Below are positions 63,298-64,000 of a stretch of DNA of 64,000 bases, one piece after another (positions within the stretch are counted from its first letter, which is position 1; each line of letters starts with the position of its first letter). Source of the DNA: an uncultured Clostridia bacterium (GTDB taxonomy: Bacteria > Bacillota > Clostridia > TANB77 > CAG-508). Where the stretch lies: contig CATJWN010000070.1 in the NCBI GenBank assembly GCA_949745595.1, positions 56,542 to 120,541 of the forward strand. Direction: 5' to 3'. The position numbers and the translations under genes are program-made. The notes under the pieces are model-generated. The model had not been told where the DNA came from, did no database searches, and was given only the letters and a program-made list of their open reading frames with translations.

Positions 63298-64000
63298 TTG
63301 CAAGTTCATATATAGCTTCTGCATAAATTTCTGTTGCAAGGAATAGTTTTTCAAGATCAATGTATTCGTCTACTTGGTGACACATATCAGAATCATTTGG
63401 CATTGTAGGACCATAAGCAATACAGTTTGGAAAACACCTTGCATAAGTTCCACCGCCGATTGCGATAGCTTCTTGTTTTGTAGCAGTAGCTTTGTTAAAA
63501 ATATCGACTAAAGTTTTTACTAAAAAACTATCTTTCTGGACATACAAAGCATTGCTTGCAGATAGAGTTTTAACTTCTATATTTTCAAAAATGTTAGCAA
63601 GTTTTCTATATTGTAGAATAACATCATCTAGTTTTGTTTTTACAGGCACACGAAGGTTAATTTTTATGGTTAATTTTCTGTTTTCATATTCTAAACTTGC
63701 TACATTTGAAGTAAGGATACCGCTTTCGTCTTGAATAACAGAATTATCTTCGAATTCAGTTGCATAAGCAATTTCTTTCCTTGATAAAAATTCTGGACTT
63801 TCGATTTCAAAAATACCTAAATGTATAAGTGTTTCTAAGTATTCATTTTTAAAATATCTTAATAAGTAATTTACTAAATTGTATATTGCATTTTTTCCAA
63901 GTGATGGGTGAGCAGCATGTGCAGCAATACCAGTTGATATAATTTTTACAGTAGAACAATCTATATTTTGAATTTCAATGTTTTGAGCAGTTTCAAAAGA
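63293..64000 (-). CDS. pepV: PepV-type M20 dipeptidase, C-terminal part (partial at window edge)
   Basis: The minus-strand frame is open from 64000 to the TAA at 63293, about 235 residues. GIAAHAAHPSLGKNA near the visible start is the substrate-loop motif (GxxAHxxxPxxGxNA) of PepV/Sapep dipeptidases. AIGGGTYARCFPNCIAYGP and the metal-binding CHQVDEYIDLEKL near the end also match. These Zn enzymes cut dipeptides in the cytoplasm. The N-terminal metal-binding half lies beyond the window. Confidence 0.85.
   Translation of the reverse strand, partial: SFETAQNIEIQNIDCSTVKIISTGIAAHAAHPSLGKNAIYNLVNYLLRYFKNEYLETLIHLGIFEIESPEFLSRKEIAYATEFEDNSVIQDESGILTSNVASLEYENRKLTIKINLRVPVKTKLDDVILQYRKLANIFENIEVKTLSASNALYVQKDSFLVKTLVDIFNKATATKQEAIAIGGGTYARCFPNCIAYGPTMPNDSDMCHQVDEYIDLEKLFLATEIYAEAIYELAK

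Noticed and set aside
1..64000. tRNA, rRNA, CRISPR or prophage content
   Set aside because: I looked for tRNA-like TTCGANTC arms with CCA ends, regular spaced repeats and phage gene runs and found none; in particular the tRNAs needed to explain CGG decoding are not in this window.

Overview
The window is 64 kb of AT-rich DNA from a spore-forming, probably anaerobic Firmicute of the Clostridia. Sporulation genes (spoIIP, gpr, a ytxC-like gene), an oxygen-sensitive ribonucleotide reductase (nrdDG), a threonyl T-box and many housekeeping genes of clostridial type support this. AGA dominates the arginine codons, GTG and TTG starts are common, and UAA, UAG and UGA all act as stops. I saw no rRNA, tRNA, CRISPR array, prophage or complete insertion sequence. 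I cannot name the genus from the sequence.

The most important observation is about decoding. Thirteen places in eleven conserved genes (ruvC, purF, spoIIP, a bceR/bceS-like pair, a dapF-like gene, gpr, a traX-like gene, recJ, a glyoxalase-II-like hydrolase, and three times in rel) carry the same lesion: one extra C directly before a GGN glycine codon, so the zero frame shows CGG. Skipping that C (or reading CGGN as one four-base glycine codon) restores a full-length protein of normal family length each time. Reading by eye, I found no CGG in frame anywhere else in the genes on either strand. CGG therefore seems to have no ordinary arginine use here and to act as a systematic +1 recoding signal. 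The insertions fall only at glycine codon boundaries, so random sequencing error is an unlikely cause.

Layout. 1-4.3 kb: a membrane/GH78 rhamnosidase fusion and a membrane GT2. 4.4-10.7 kb: a pilin-like protein, murB, yvcK/glmR, a glycogen debranching enzyme, ruvC, birA. 10.7-13.9 kb: an ABC exporter and an ATP-grasp protein. 13.9-18.4 kb: purD-purN-purF and spoIIP. 18.5-26.1 kb: an unknown membrane protein, T-box-thrS, an 865-residue-class unknown protein and deoB. 26.1-28.1 kb: a long-hairpin RNA candidate, an RluA-type pseudouridine synthase, a broken antitoxin and an intact toxin-antitoxin pair. 28.2-32 kb: guaB-guaA-ymdB. 32.1-39.5 kb: a BceRS-BceAB-type antimicrobial peptide sensing and detoxification set with three matching operators, interrupted by a GIY-YIG gene and tRNA-modification genes tcdA and ttcA-like. 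39.5-45.1 kb: a cytidylate-kinase-like gene, a MATE pump, a Crp-family regulator, nrdD and nrdG. 45.2-49.1 kb: a dapF-like gene, yebC, gpr, ytxC-like, traX-like. 49.1-53.8 kb: alpha-glucan synthesis genes (GT4, DUF4912, GH57) and ylbF. 53.9-59.8 kb: recJ-rel-hydrolase-hisS. 59.9-64 kb: a nucleotidase-like protein, an MFS transporter, a NUDIX hydrolase, a gene fragment, a small membrane-anchored protein and the C-terminal part of a PepV-type dipeptidase.

How the parts work together: purine synthesis (pur genes, guaB, guaA) and the stringent-response enzyme Rel share the window, and both purF and rel depend on CGG recoding. Glycogen-type polymer synthesis (GT4, GH57) and debranching are both present. 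The Bce set, with the amidase-like gene under the same operator, looks like a cell-envelope stress regulon.
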